Positions 1 to 9,529 of a stretch of DNA of 64,000 nucleotides are shown piece after piece. The DNA is from Callipepla californica brunnescens (taxonomy: Eukaryota; Chordata; Aves; Galliformes; Odontophoridae). Numbering within the stretch: position 1 is the first letter of the stretch; the number at the start of each line of letters is the position of its first letter. The notes beneath the pieces were generated by a model that worked only from the letters and a program-made list of their open reading frames with translations, was not told where the DNA came from and made no database searches. Where the stretch lies: positions 930,001 through 994,000 of the forward strand of contig JALIRH010000113.1 of NCBI GenBank assembly GCA_023055505.1. The letters run 5' to 3'. The position numbers and the translations under genes were made by a program.

Positions 1-413
1 CAAAGACAGGGAAGAAACTGAGTGTTACAGGGTCTGGTGGAACAGAAAGCAGAACCATGTCCCTCTGAGATCCAGTGTTTCTCAATACTCAGCAGGAAGA
101 TGAAGTGTGGAATGCAGTCTGGCACATCTGATTGATAAGAATGATGAGCAACTCCTCACTGTTAAAGCTTTCTGCTTTTACTTCTCACAGCAGAGCCATC
201 AACTTCTGGAAGCTCTGCAGCATTCCAGAAGTTCTATGTTCGATACCACAAGGGACTCTGCTTTCTATTTTATGTAAATAATCTGAGACCGAAATCAGTG
301 CTGCAAAATATTAAAATATCCCTTTTTTAGACTTTTGCTACACTTCTCACACCCTGGCTCACCCTCTCCTGTCGTTCTATCAATTGCCAGAACACTGTCT
401 CTGAAAGGGCTGA

Positions 414-430
414 GGGGGGGGGGGGGGGGG
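414..430 (+). repeat. G17 homopolymer
   Basis: Seventeen consecutive G residues inside LAPTM4A intron 1; on the transcribed RNA this is a run of C. It can vary in length and could form a G-quadruplex on the plus strand. Confidence 0.95.
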
Positions 431-1105
431 AATAAAAGGCATCTCTCAGTATTTATAAGAGACCATAAATCTAAACTTCAACCTCCCTACCTATTTCTAC
501 TACTGTAAAACTAGTTTCTGCGCACGGCTCCTCCACGGCACGGCTTAAGAATTCAGTGTTTTCCATTTTCACCATCAGGAGAAAATGGTAAAGGAGACTA
601 TAGTTGGGTGACCGCTCCAGGAGAACAGAAAAGCTGTGATGCAACCTGTTTACATCATCCTCGCGTTTTTACTGCCCACGGCGGTGAGAGGAAGGAAAGA
701 TGAGGAAAGAAACTGAATAAAAGGGAACTTGGTCGCCTTAACTCGTGGGTACTGCTCTCACATGCTTTTTTTCCTCCCCCCACTTTAGTTCGAAACGGCT
801 TTTAGTACCTCAGCTCCACCACCGCAGCTCTGAGCGAGGAGCTCACCAGTGAGAAAACAGAAGCAGCGGGGAGAATAACTCTGTTTCTATACACCCTCAA
901 CAGCCGTGCTGAGAGCAGAGGACAAAGGACAACTTCCCCTGAAGTCACACCTCTCGTCGTTTTATCCATACCCCGAATTCCAGCTTCCTCCAGCCCTCCT
1001 CCTTCCAGTGCTGACTGAAACACATCAAAAGCGCTTCTAACTCTCAAACTAAGGAGGAGAGGAATGGTAACAACCCCCCGCAGCAGCCACGGCCTTCAGC
1101 TCTCA

Positions 1106-1471
<366 letters not shown>

Positions 1472-1518
1472 TCAGCTGAGGGCCGTAAAACCCCTCCCGC
1501 GCGTCACCGCGGCTCCAG

Positions 1519-1622
1519 CCAATCAGGTGTCGGCAGCGGGCGCGCGGAGGGGGGGGGGTGTGCCTGTGGGCGGGCCTACGCGTTGCCCCGGCGACAGCGG
1601 ATTGGCAGCGGCGCGGACCAAT
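1519..1622. promoter_or_regulatory. NF-Y / Sp1 / RFX-type motif cluster
   Basis: Within about 100 bp lie CCAATCAG (1519-1526), GGGCGG (1568-1573), an X-box-like palindrome GTTGCC-CC-GGCGAC (1582-1595), ATTGG (1601-1605) and CCAAT (1618-1622). The cluster is 115-215 bp upstream of the LAPTM4A start codon, a usual distance for proximal promoter elements. Binding is inferred from motif only. Confidence 0.6.
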
Positions 1623-1771
1623 GGCAACGCCCCGGGTGCAACGCCCTGTCGTTCACCTGCGCGGCTGGGGGGGGTGCGTGCTTCCGCCTCAGTGCCCGCG
1701 CTCTGAGGGCGGCCGTAAGGTATGGCGAAGAAGTGTGAGGCGCTTGCAGGCGGCCCTCTGTCTTAATTTCG

Positions 1772-2453
1772 AATGGATTGGGGGTGTTGGTTGGTGCTCG
1801 GCTCAACATGAGCCGGCAGTGTGCCCAGCTGGCCAAGAAGGCCAACGGCATCCTGGCCTGTATTAGGAATAGTGTGGCCAGCAGGAGCAGGGAGGTGATC
1901 ATCCCCCTGTACTCAGCTCTGGTGCGGCCGCACCTCGAGTACTGCGTTCAGTTTTGGGCCCCTCGCTACAAAAGAGACATCGAGGCCCTGGAGCGTGTTC
2001 AGAGAAGGGCAACAAAACTGGTGAGGGGTCTGGAGCACAGGTCTTACAAGGAGCGGCTGAGGGAGCTGGGATTGTTTAGTTTGGGGAAAAGGAGGCTCAG
2101 AGGAGACCTCATTGCACTCTACCACTTCCTGAAGGGAGGCTGTGGTGAGGAGGGGGTCGGCCTCTTCTCCCAGGTAACTAATGACAGGACAAGAGGGAAT
2201 GGCCACAAGTTGTGCCGGGGAAGATTTAGATTAGATTTGAGGAAAAATTTTTTCTCTGAGAGAGTGGTCCGGCACTGGAATGGCCTGCCTAGGGAGGTAG
2301 TTGAGGCACCGTCCCTAGCGCTGTTCAAGAAGCGTTTAGATGAGGTGCTGAGGGATTTGATTTAGTAGCTTGGTGGGTAGGGATGGTGGTGTGAGGATGG
2401 TTGGACTAGATGATCTTGTAGGTCCTTTCCAACCTAATGTATCTATGAATCTA
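1772..2453 (+). mobile_element. CR1 LINE, 3' part, near LAPTM4A promoter
   Basis: A 5'-truncated avian CR1 non-LTR retrotransposon in plus orientation. It begins at GGGGGTGTTGG, covers the last ~195 codons of ORF2 and the short 3' UTR (GGTTGGACTAGATGATCTTG, then a tail ending near CTATGAATCTATTAAG). CR1 has no poly-A tail and ends in short ATTCTATG-type repeats, as here, though slightly decayed. It abuts the CpG island, on the opposite strand to LAPTM4A. The undamaged reading frame suggests a relatively young copy compared with others in the window. Confidence 0.95.
1778..2365 (+). pseudogene. CR1 ORF2 C-terminal fragment (195 codons open)
   Basis: Truncated remnant of the CR1 polyprotein (endonuclease plus reverse transcriptase). 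The catalytic palm of the reverse transcriptase is missing; what remains is the conserved C-terminal part, with RPHLEYC at residues 50-56, RVQRRATK near 73-80, the [18 protein letters not shown] stretch from about 94, and a WNGLPREVV block near the end. The frame is open from 1778 to a stop at 2363-2365, which is unusual among the copies here. It cannot support retrotransposition, and no promoter of its own is evident. Whether it is ever translated is unknown. Confidence 0.85.
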
Positions 2454-4120
2454 TTAAGAGAGAGCGGAGTCACCTCAAGGGACCTCAGAGCGCTCAGATC
2501 CCACTCATTCCGCTGGTGTTGTTAGGAGTCTAATTCGCATCACGCTGTCTGGTGTGCTTTGAGAGAAAATCCTCAAAGTTGTGTGCGTGAGCAAACGGAA
2601 GGGGTGAAGCCGAGTTCACGCGTGCTTTACATTCTTGTGAGTCCCACGTCCCTGTTCCTGAGTGGTGACGCTGCGTTAGTCCCGCTGAAAGCTGCAGGTG
2701 CTGCCAAGCGCGTGTGTGAACTACGAGAAATGTATATAAATCCTGAGTGCTGCCTTCCAGTGTGTGAGAGGGATAGGAGTGCTCCTGTTCCTGTAGAGAG
2801 GGGCACTCGTAACCTTTCCCTGACCCGAGCACAGCCGCGGCTTCGCAGACCTTATCTGTTGATGCAGATACAGCAGGGTTTATTTTAACCGTGGTGCAGC
2901 TGCAAGTATTTCCCTCTTGGCTGTATACAGCTGTTTGGAGACACTCATGGAAGGTAAATATTTGCTGTGCGTTTATACACCCAGAGGTATGTTATCTGGC
3001 AGTATTAATACTGGTTGCTCTGAGCAGTGAGAAGGTAACAGGGGTGACTGGTTCTCCTGTTGATACGTTTCAGATCCTACAATTAACACATTTTATTGTT
3101 TGAGCTACTTAGTCTATTTTTAAACACGAACTGTTGCTGAGATGTTTGAAATGATTTACTTAAAGGCTTTAGAACTGACCTTTTTTTTATTTTAAATCCC
3201 CCATGTTCCATAATCGGTGTTTTTCTTCCTTGGGGCATATTTCATTTTTGAATAAACATGTTGTAAGTGCTGCTAAGACTGCTCTAATGATCCTGTTATA
3301 AACTATTCTTTGTTTCTTTAGTGCTCCTAATGTTCCCTGTGCACAGATGCTTAATGATCAACAGACTGATTTAACGTAACAAAACCGGACTGATTTTAAT
3401 CGATATACGTGTATGTATGTAAATAAATACAGAAAGAATGTGCATTTTGTTGGAATCAGTCATCTAAAAAATCTGTTTTCTCGCAGATGGCATGCTGTGA
3501 AGCCTAAGCCAACTGTTTCTGCAGCTCTCACAACTGAACTGATTCCATCGCTCCTGCAGAGCAGAGAGGCTCTCCCTCCTGTAGGTCTCTCTCTGTATGA
3601 CAGAGGAGTTCAGAGGACTAGAGTAGCTCAGAAGACTCTCGTGCTTGAATGAGGTCATCCACTTGGAAGCACCTAGATCCCATTCTCAATTTAAAGACGT
3701 GTTACGGTTTGTGAGGGTAAATTACTGAATGAAGATCTTCCACAGCTGGAAGCTTTGCCTTTGCTAGCCTTGCTGGCAGCTCTCATATCAGGCTCAGATC
3801 TTCAGGGCCGTTTTCACGAGATGAAAGAAATCTTAATTAAGTGTTCATATCTTTGTCAGCCAGACTCAAAATGAAAACTGATGAGTTTCCCATGAGCTTC
3901 AGTGCTGGTTATACCCTGCAGACTACAAAGATACTGAGAAGAATAATGTGGATGTCATTTAACATCACAAAGCAGCTTTCCGCAGCTGGATAGGTTGATG
4001 TGGAAATACTGAGTGGGGAAAAAAAATCTCTACTATCTCCTCCCCTCACAATAAATAAAATAAAATAAAATAGCATTTAGAGAATGATTGCATTATTTCC
4101 TGTAAAATAGAGGACAAAGG
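2454..4120. other. Intergenic, no gene recognised
   Basis: Unique-looking sequence between the first CR1 and the provirus. Short open frames (up to about 109 codons at 2559-2888) match no family I recognise. It ends with an (AAAAT)n stretch at about 4051-4072. Confidence 0.6.
4051..4072 (+). repeat. (AAAAT)n microsatellite
   Basis: ATAAATAAAATAAAATAAAA-type short tandem repeat shortly before the provirus. Confidence 0.9.
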
Positions 4121-4124
4121 ATAG
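4121..4124. repeat. Provirus target-site duplication, left (ATAG)
   Basis: ATAG directly precedes the left LTR terminus (TG) and is repeated directly after the right terminus (CA) at 9530-9533. Four base pairs is the duplication size of gammaretrovirus-like (class I) integrases. Confidence 0.8.
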
Positions 4125-4188
4125 TGATGCCGAGAAATCCGACATAGTAACATGACACACCAATGCAATATGTCAAGCAGGTATTTCC

Positions 4189-4194
4189 TTTATT
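4189..4194 (-). promoter_or_regulatory. AATAAA poly(A) signal in 3' LTR
   Basis: The minus strand reads AATAAA. The matching position in the 5' LTR (9176-9181) reads AATGAA. Confidence 0.7.
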
Positions 4195-4259
4195 ACAGCG
4201 CTGGGTGCATGGGGGGACCTCTCCACCAAACATGCACACCAAAGAGAGAAACCAGTGCA

Positions 4260-4267
4260 TATTTAAA
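4260..4267 (-). promoter_or_regulatory. TATA-like box in LTR
   Basis: The minus strand reads TTTAAATA about 65 bp before the poly(A) signal, a plausible core promoter for the LTR. The same sequence is kept in the right LTR. Function is inferred from position only. Confidence 0.45.
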
Positions 4268-4543
4268 GGTATAGCACATACATATTCATCACATTCAAAA
4301 CTCTGGTTACTGAGGGGATTAAACCTAAGGGTCTGTTTTGTTGTAAATTTTCAAACCCTGAAGGGGGAGAGCTGCTCACCATTAAGAATGGCATCTGTTT
4401 GATGATCTTGTTGGGATGCCAGGATGTCTGTCCTGCTTTCTTATCTGTTTGTGTCCCAGCAGATGAATCAGCAGGGAGTAGCACCTTTGTATCTGGATGC
4501 TTTACAGTTGTCTTTACTGTAGAGAAACTGTTCTCGTGATTCA

Positions 4544-4556
4544 ATCCCCCCTTTTC
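4544..4556 (-). other. Polypurine tract of the provirus
   Basis: The minus strand reads GAAAAGGGGGGAT immediately before the TG of the 3' LTR. This is the expected place and composition for the plus-strand primer used in retroviral reverse transcription, and it fixes the orientation of the provirus. Confidence 0.9.
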
Positions 4557-4580
4557 AATATAATAGGCAAATTCTTTTGC

Positions 4581-4829
4581 CTATAACATACTACTGTCCA
4601 TTATTGCCTTCCTGAAATACTTCCGAGATTCTACTTGGTGGTTTATGTGATTTCTTTTCCAGGTGGTACAATCATCTAGGCTCCTTTGACAACACCAGAG
4701 AAAACACTGCACACCTATACAAGTTATCACTATGAGAATAAACAGCACAACTATTGCTACAAACACTTGCTTTAGCCAGGCTAAATTAGGGAGCCTGTTA
4801 GTGAGCCTATTACTTTGACCTGTTTCCAC
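4581..4829 (-). pseudogene. Retroviral env remnant, transmembrane subunit end
   Basis: An 82-codon frame close to the 3' LTR. A hydrophilic stretch is followed by one strong membrane span (about residues 22-44, rich in V, I, L and F) and a cysteine-rich juxtamembrane patch (Cys near 37, 42, 46, 47), then a charged tail of about 35 residues. Position next to the 3' LTR and this layout fit the C-terminal end of a retroviral envelope transmembrane subunit. The frame stays open a little upstream of the first Met. The surface subunit further right (about 4900-5830) is not recognisable in any one frame. Assignment rests on layout and context rather than on a signature motif. Confidence 0.6.
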
Positions 4830-5830
4830 TTGCTGCTTTATTTGCCAGGCCTTTCTAGCAGCACCAAAAGGTACGTTGTATTAAGTTAGCCTTGAGAAAT
4901 CAAAATACTCTTACATAAGCTCTTGTCTGGTAAAATTTCCTTGCCTTACCATCTCTGCATAACGACCACTTTCCTGGTCCCAGTCTGCACTTTGTGACAC
5001 CTTTGCTAAGGTGAAATGAACTCCCTGTACTGCGTTCCCTGAAGTGTTAAAATCCCTACCTCCTGACTAGAATGTGATTAATTCCTGTGATATATTGCCC
5101 TCCTTTCATCCCTGTAGGATGAACCTAGGGCCTAAAGTTTTTCCCTATCTTGTTCATAGGTACAGTGCAACTTCCTTACTGTCCCAGTTCATGCATTCTC
5201 CACCCAATTTCTACTGAGTATACCAATCTGAAAGATTGTGCTATTTTTCTGATCCATTTGCTCGTACATGTTCCCTTCCAAGCTAAAACCAAAGTTGAAG
5301 TTATACAGAATATACAAACATTAAGCATTTTTTTTCTTATCAAGACTTTCAAGGGCTCTTCGATGGCAGAAGTCCACTGAGTGCCTGGAGCCTTCTTGAT
5401 CCACGAGTAGATTATCTATGAAGGTGCTTCACTGTATAAGTGGTGAGCAGGACTTGATAGGATCCACTTCGTTTTTCTTCTGACGAGTCACCTGAGAAAT
5501 TCTTAACACACACCCAATCCCCTAGATTTGAGCAAACAGGGGAACACCATTACAGTTTTTATTTTAACAGATTTACATTTGTTAATTACATTCTAACGCT
5601 TGTTTCTTACTCCACCATGCTGCCAACCAGTCCATCCTATTGTTTCCAAGATGTCTCAGAACTCTTCTCTCCAAGGCCTCTTTCCTTCTGTCCAAGGGAC
5701 ATTTCTTTTGTTAAACAAAGAGCATCAAGGAGTGTCAGACAGGTCTCCCTGATGCCTTTTCAGACAGGCAAGTTCCAGCTTGCCCTTACTTCCTTGGGCA
5801 TGTCATATGACAAAATATTACATAGATTCA

Positions 5831-5839
5831 TACTAGCTA
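5831..5839. repeat. 9-bp direct repeat, left of nested CR1
   Basis: TACTAGCTA, repeated exactly at 5967-5975 on the far side of the CR1 fragment. It fits a target-site duplication of the CR1 insertion. Confidence 0.75.
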
Positions 5840-5966
5840 AACATAGAATCACAAGGTTGGAAGCGACCTATAAGATCATCTAGTCCAACAGTCTTCTCAT
5901 TACCACTGCTACCGCAGGCTGCTAAACCATATCTCCCAGCTCCTCATCCAGACAAACATAAATTGT
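5840..5966 (-). mobile_element. CR1 3' tail nested in the provirus
   Basis: 127 bp that read, on the minus strand, as a CR1 3' end: GTTGGACTAGATGATCTTAT, then CCAACCTTGTGATTCTATG. It lies between integrase and env remnants, in the same orientation as the provirus. The 9-bp direct repeat TACTAGCTA on both sides shows it was inserted into pre-existing retroviral sequence. Confidence 0.9.
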
Positions 5967-5975
5967 TACTAGCTA
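5967..5975. repeat. 9-bp direct repeat, right of nested CR1
   Basis: Second copy of TACTAGCTA (see 5831-5839). Confidence 0.75.
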
Positions 5976-6108
5976 TACTCGGATGTTGCCAATCATTTAC
6001 AATCTCCACTTCCCACTTCTGTAGTGCTAGATGGCTGCAAGGACCATGAAATAAATTCTTATGTTAAATCAACATTCTGCTCCCACCCTAGGGCTTGTAC
6101 ATACTGCC

Positions 6109-6309
6109 CTATTGCACTCTCCCATAGCTTCTTAAGAGAGCTGTAGGGAGACTTTGATACCAAGAGAGAGACTGGTCTCCTGACATACTCAGTCTATGTT
6201 TAAGTTCATCTGTTCTAACTGACCACTTGCTTGGGCCTATATGGGTTGTGCAGTAAAATGAGTGCCTCTGTCTGCACATCAGGCACCCCAAACCTGGGTA
6301 ATATTTCAT
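6109..6309 (-). pseudogene. Retroviral integrase remnant
   Basis: A minus-strand frame shows a degraded form of the end of the integrase catalytic core. A stretch with THIGPSKWSVRTDELKHRLS sits where gamma-type integrases have a conserved proline/glycine turn with the catalytic Glu helix, followed by LSWYQSLPTALLRSYG, which corresponds to the WxxALPxxLLxxR block. Key residues of the turn are changed and the frame does not continue cleanly in either direction, so no active enzyme is possible. It lies 5' of the env remnant and 3' of RNase H, the normal pol order. Confidence 0.7.
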
Positions 6310-6699
6310 TCAGTAGTACCCATGAAACCTCCATTCCCTTATTTGTCCTTCAAGGAAAGGCTTCTGGCCACCAAGAAAAGTATGTGTTACAACCAGCATG
6401 TACTGATACCCCCTCCACTAAGAAACACTGATCTATTCCTGGAATGTTCCCTTTCCTGATAGGCCCCTCTTGTACCCTGTTCCTGGTACTAGTATTGTAC
6501 AATTACTTTGTTAAAAATACTTATACGGGGGGGCAGACACTCTTTATAAAGTTTTTCATAAGATACTAAAGGGCACGACAATGCATCCATATATGCCCAT
6601 CCATCAGTTTGTTCCTTTCCTTCTAAATCAGTAATTAGATTACTATCTTCCTTAAAACACTCAGGTTAATCAGTTTTAAGTTTACCATCTGGAATTAAA

Positions 6700-6885
6700 G
6701 CCAGTTCCCTTCAGCTGCCTGTTCTGCCGCTTGATTGCCACCTTATTTCCAGTTCCCTGTACAGTGTTACCTCTCTGATGTCCTTTTCAATAGATGCAAG
6801 TTTTCAGTCCTTGTTCTTTTCCAAATGGTACCGTGAGCATGTACCGCCCCAAATGCATACTTTTCCGTCGATGAGTCCAGGAATC
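6700..6885 (-). pseudogene. Retroviral RNase H remnant
   Basis: In one minus-strand frame, starting near 6878, the translation reads DSSTEKYAFGAVHAHGTIW. This resembles the DSxYAF...H.HGxIW block of gamma-type retroviral RNase H with its catalytic Asp. After stop codons, a run ending NQAAEQAAEGNW near 6700 resembles the domain's C-terminal A-D-x-A-A region. Stops interrupt it. It lies between the reverse transcriptase and integrase remnants, as expected for pol. Confidence 0.65.
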
Positions 6886-6999
6886 CTCAGCACCATGCAG
6901 TGATTTCTCCTTTAGGTCTGGCTGGCTGGCATAGACAGTCTCCAAGCAGTCGCCCTGCTGGATCAGAGGTAGCTCTGCATCGGAGTTCTGGGTGCTCAG

Positions 7000-7260
7000 C
7001 AAATAACTTCCTTCTGTTCCGTTCCAAGTCCTCTTTCATCTGTTGCTTTCTGTAGAGAAACTTGATAATCATTTAAACCAAGAAAATTTAGCAGACACAG
7101 TCCTCTTTTGTCCCGTTCCAAGTACTGTGGCATCCATATACTGCAGTAAAGTTCCACCTTGGGATGGAGGATCCCAAACTTCAAGTTCATAAGCTGACTG
7201 GTTCTCAAAATCAAGGGCTGTTCTCAACAACCCTGGGTAACACTGTTCAGGTTAACTGAG
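7000..7260 (-). pseudogene. Retroviral reverse transcriptase remnant
   Basis: One minus-strand frame reads PPSQGGTLLQYMDA around 7128-7170, matching the LLQYxDD catalytic motif region of class I retroviral reverse transcriptases. The second catalytic Asp is replaced by Ala. A second frame further on contains LLNFLGLNDYQVS, the typical block downstream of the catalytic motif, so a frameshift separates the two near 7110. Further stops occur on both sides. The enzyme is dead, but the match is specific enough to identify pol and its orientation. Confidence 0.8.
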
Positions 7261-8670
7261 TCCACCTCAACTTTTTCAAGCAGAAAAGGCATCCTTCAGT
7301 TACAGAATAGTAAACTCCACCTACTCATTCCTTAACTTAGTTAATAAAGTATATGGATTTGTTTCTATTAACTGACCCCAATTTTGTACCAAATGGTAGC
7401 TCTTGCCATCCAATTTTTCAATGGCAAGCTGTTGCATTTAGATTCACATTCCATTAATAACTGAACTCCAAAAAGTTATCTACTGTTCATTTTATCCCTT
7501 TGCAATCTTGTACCCTCAAAGTGTACTGCTTTTACCCTGTCTGGGCTGTCTCCTGCTCTTAGCTCCTATTAGGATTGCATTTTGGTTCTTCTAGGAGTCC
7601 CTGTGATCACATTCCTGGACATACCTAATTCAAAACTTCTTTAACTTCTGGGGAAACAACATTTTTCCAGTATGGGTTATCAATCAATTGTTCTTCCTTG
7701 ACCTTTAGCTCCAATTTTCTTTAATTTCTGCATCCTTTTGTTCTAATAAGTCAGTGAACCTGACATGTACAGGAATTTATGTATTCCTACTTGTTTTCCC
7801 CACCTATATTTAATTGCCTCAAAAAGTAAGCTTTTTCTTGTTGGCCAGTCACTCCTACTACTGCTATAAAATCAGCATCTGCGGGTAATATTCTTGACTT
7901 AGCACAGGGTAAGGGGCAGCTGCATCCACCAGAAAATTAACTTCTTTACCCTGCTCCCCTAGCTGCAGTTTAACCAATTACTCTGCTAGGGTAAACCTCC
8001 CGATTTTCTATCATTCAGCTTTTGCAATCAGAGGCGGACGGTTCCCTCCCCCTTCAACCTGGGACAGCTTTTCCACCAACGCCCCGTTTCCCTGCAGTTT
8101 GCACACTGCTTTCTCTCCAGTGGGGGTGGAACCCTCCCTGGGCCCTTCCAGTGCTATCCCTGGGATATCGGGTTTCCTACATCTCTGCAGATGATGGCTG
8201 TTCTCACCCGCCCTGTCCCCTTCCCGCCCCGCTCGCAGTAACACGCTGTTCCTGCAGCAGTGTCCGGGCCCGAGATGCCGGGCTTCCCCCTGTTTCCCAG
8301 TGTTTCCCCTGGCTCACCAGTGGTGCCTTTTTCAATGAGCCAAAATATAACACAGAGAGATCCCCTTTTTTTTTGCTCGGCGGTTCTCAAGGTGATAATC
8401 GATAATCTTCTGTGTTGTTACTGGGTCATGGAGTCCGCCTGCTTCCCCACACCAAATTCCCTGGGCAAGAGCTATGACCAGCATCTCTCAGCAAGACACG
8501 GGTTTTACACAGGGAGTGGAATTCCACACAGCACAAACATTTAACTATTACACAGACAGTAATGTTAGCAAACACAATTCTTATACAGAAATGAAATATA
8601 AACCAGACATTTACTCTTTTTCTAAATGTCCTTCCTGGCGGCTGCCGTGCCTGGGCCTAATTCCCTCCTA
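7261..8670 (-). other. Provirus interior, upstream pol / gag region, not resolved
   Basis: By position this should hold the 5' part of reverse transcriptase, protease and the end of gag. I cannot align it with confidence. A cysteine/histidine-bearing stretch at about 8150-8200 (minus) faintly resembles a nucleocapsid zinc knuckle, but the spacing is wrong. Confidence 0.5.
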
Positions 8671-8841
8671 AGCAGAATCACAGTTTCTGTCCCGTGCCGA
8701 AATAATTCGGTGCCGTAAGGGAACCCCCGTTAACTTTCAGGCAGATTCACGGTTTCCATCCCATGCCAAACCAGCTCGGTGCCCTGTTACAGGCAGAGTC
8801 ACGGTTTCCATCCCGTACCGAACCAGTTCAGTGCCCTCAGG
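8671..8841 (-). repeat. Three-copy ~50-bp tandem repeat in provirus leader/gag
   Basis: Copies at about 8671-8720, 8741-8792 and 8793-8841 share CAC(A/G)GTTTC, CCC(A/G)T(G/A)CC and (T/C)(T/C)(C/G)(A/G)GTGCC blocks. Copies 2 and 3 are adjacent and most alike; copy 1 is more diverged and followed by a 20-bp unrelated spacer. The array lies 270-440 bp downstream of the 5' LTR. Confidence 0.8.
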
Positions 8842-9111
8842 ACTGATACACAGTCTCATGCTGCACACTCTGCGTTGCCCAACCTGACTTACGAGTGCCT
8901 TTTCCCCAAGGCCTTTACCAAAGAAAAGAATTAGAGAAGGAAAGAGAATAGAAAGAGAATTCAAACCTTTTTCCAGAGGATCTTGTCTGCTCCCATGGTG
9001 ATCCGTCTGAGAGCTGGAGTCCCCTCCGGACAAGCTGCTGGTGGGCGCCTGGGGAGTCCCCCTCTCAGCGGGTCCTGCAGTTGAGCAGAGTCTTCTGCCT
9101 GGCTTGCCAAT

Positions 9112-9529
9112 TGATGCCGAGAAATCCAACATAGTAACTTGACACACCAATGCAATATGTCAAGCAGGTATTCCCTTCATTACAGCGCTGGGTGCATGGG
9201 GGATCTCTCCACCAAACATGCACACCAAAGAGAGAAACCAGTGCATATTTAAAGGTATAGCACATACATATTCATCACATTCCAAACTCTGGTTATTGAG
9301 GGGATTAAACCTAAGGGTCTGTTTTGTTGTAAATTTTCAAACCCTGAAGGGGGAGAGCTGCTCACCATTAAGAATGGCATCTGTTTGATGATCTTGTTGG
9401 GATGCCAGGATGTCTGTCCTGCTTTCTTATCTGTTTGTGTCCCAACAGATAAATCAACAGGGAGTAGCACCTTTGTATCTGGATGCTTTACAGTTGTCTT
9501 TACTGTAGAGAAACTGTTCTCATGATTCA
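9112..9529 (-). repeat. Provirus 5' LTR
   Basis: Right copy of the LTR, 418 bp, nearly identical to 4125-4543. Differences include loss of the AATAAA signal (AATGAA at 9176-9181) and several C-to-T changes read on the minus strand. Just inside it, after two bases, a TGG-starting sequence (TGGCAAGCCAGGCAG) lies where a tRNA primer site should be, but I cannot match it to a tRNA. Confidence 0.95.

Larger units (their letters stand above)
4125..4543 (-). repeat. Provirus 3' LTR
   Basis: Left copy of the long terminal repeat, 419 bp. On the minus strand it starts TGAATCAC right after the purine tract and ends GGCATCA. It holds a TATA-like TTTAAATA (4260-4267) and, further on, an intact polyadenylation signal AATAAA (4189-4194). 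The U3 part is an open frame of about 93 codons, discussed in the findings. Confidence 0.95.
4125..9529 (-). mobile_element. Endogenous retrovirus, class I-like, defective
   Basis: A 5.4-kb provirus on the minus strand. The 5' LTR is on the right (9112-9529) and the 3' LTR on the left (4125-4543); both have TG...CA ends, and the element is bounded by a 4-bp ATAG duplication. Reading leftwards are a leader/gag region with a three-copy repeat, a reverse transcriptase remnant (about 7000-7260), RNase H (about 6700-6885), integrase (about 6109-6309) and an envelope transmembrane segment (4581-4829), ending at a purine tract. All frames are interrupted. Only about 1.85 kb separates the reverse transcriptase remnant from the 5' LTR, so part of gag and protease is probably deleted. 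I counted about 11 substitutions and one indel between the LTRs (about 2.6%), pointing to insertion within the last several million years under usual bird rates. The family name cannot be assigned by eye. Confidence 0.93.

Noticed and set aside
8011..8244. Possible nucleocapsid zinc knuckle in the provirus (CRKP... on the minus strand)
   Set aside because: Cys/His spacing does not fit CX2CX4HX4C without assuming changes, so it is not listed as a gag domain.
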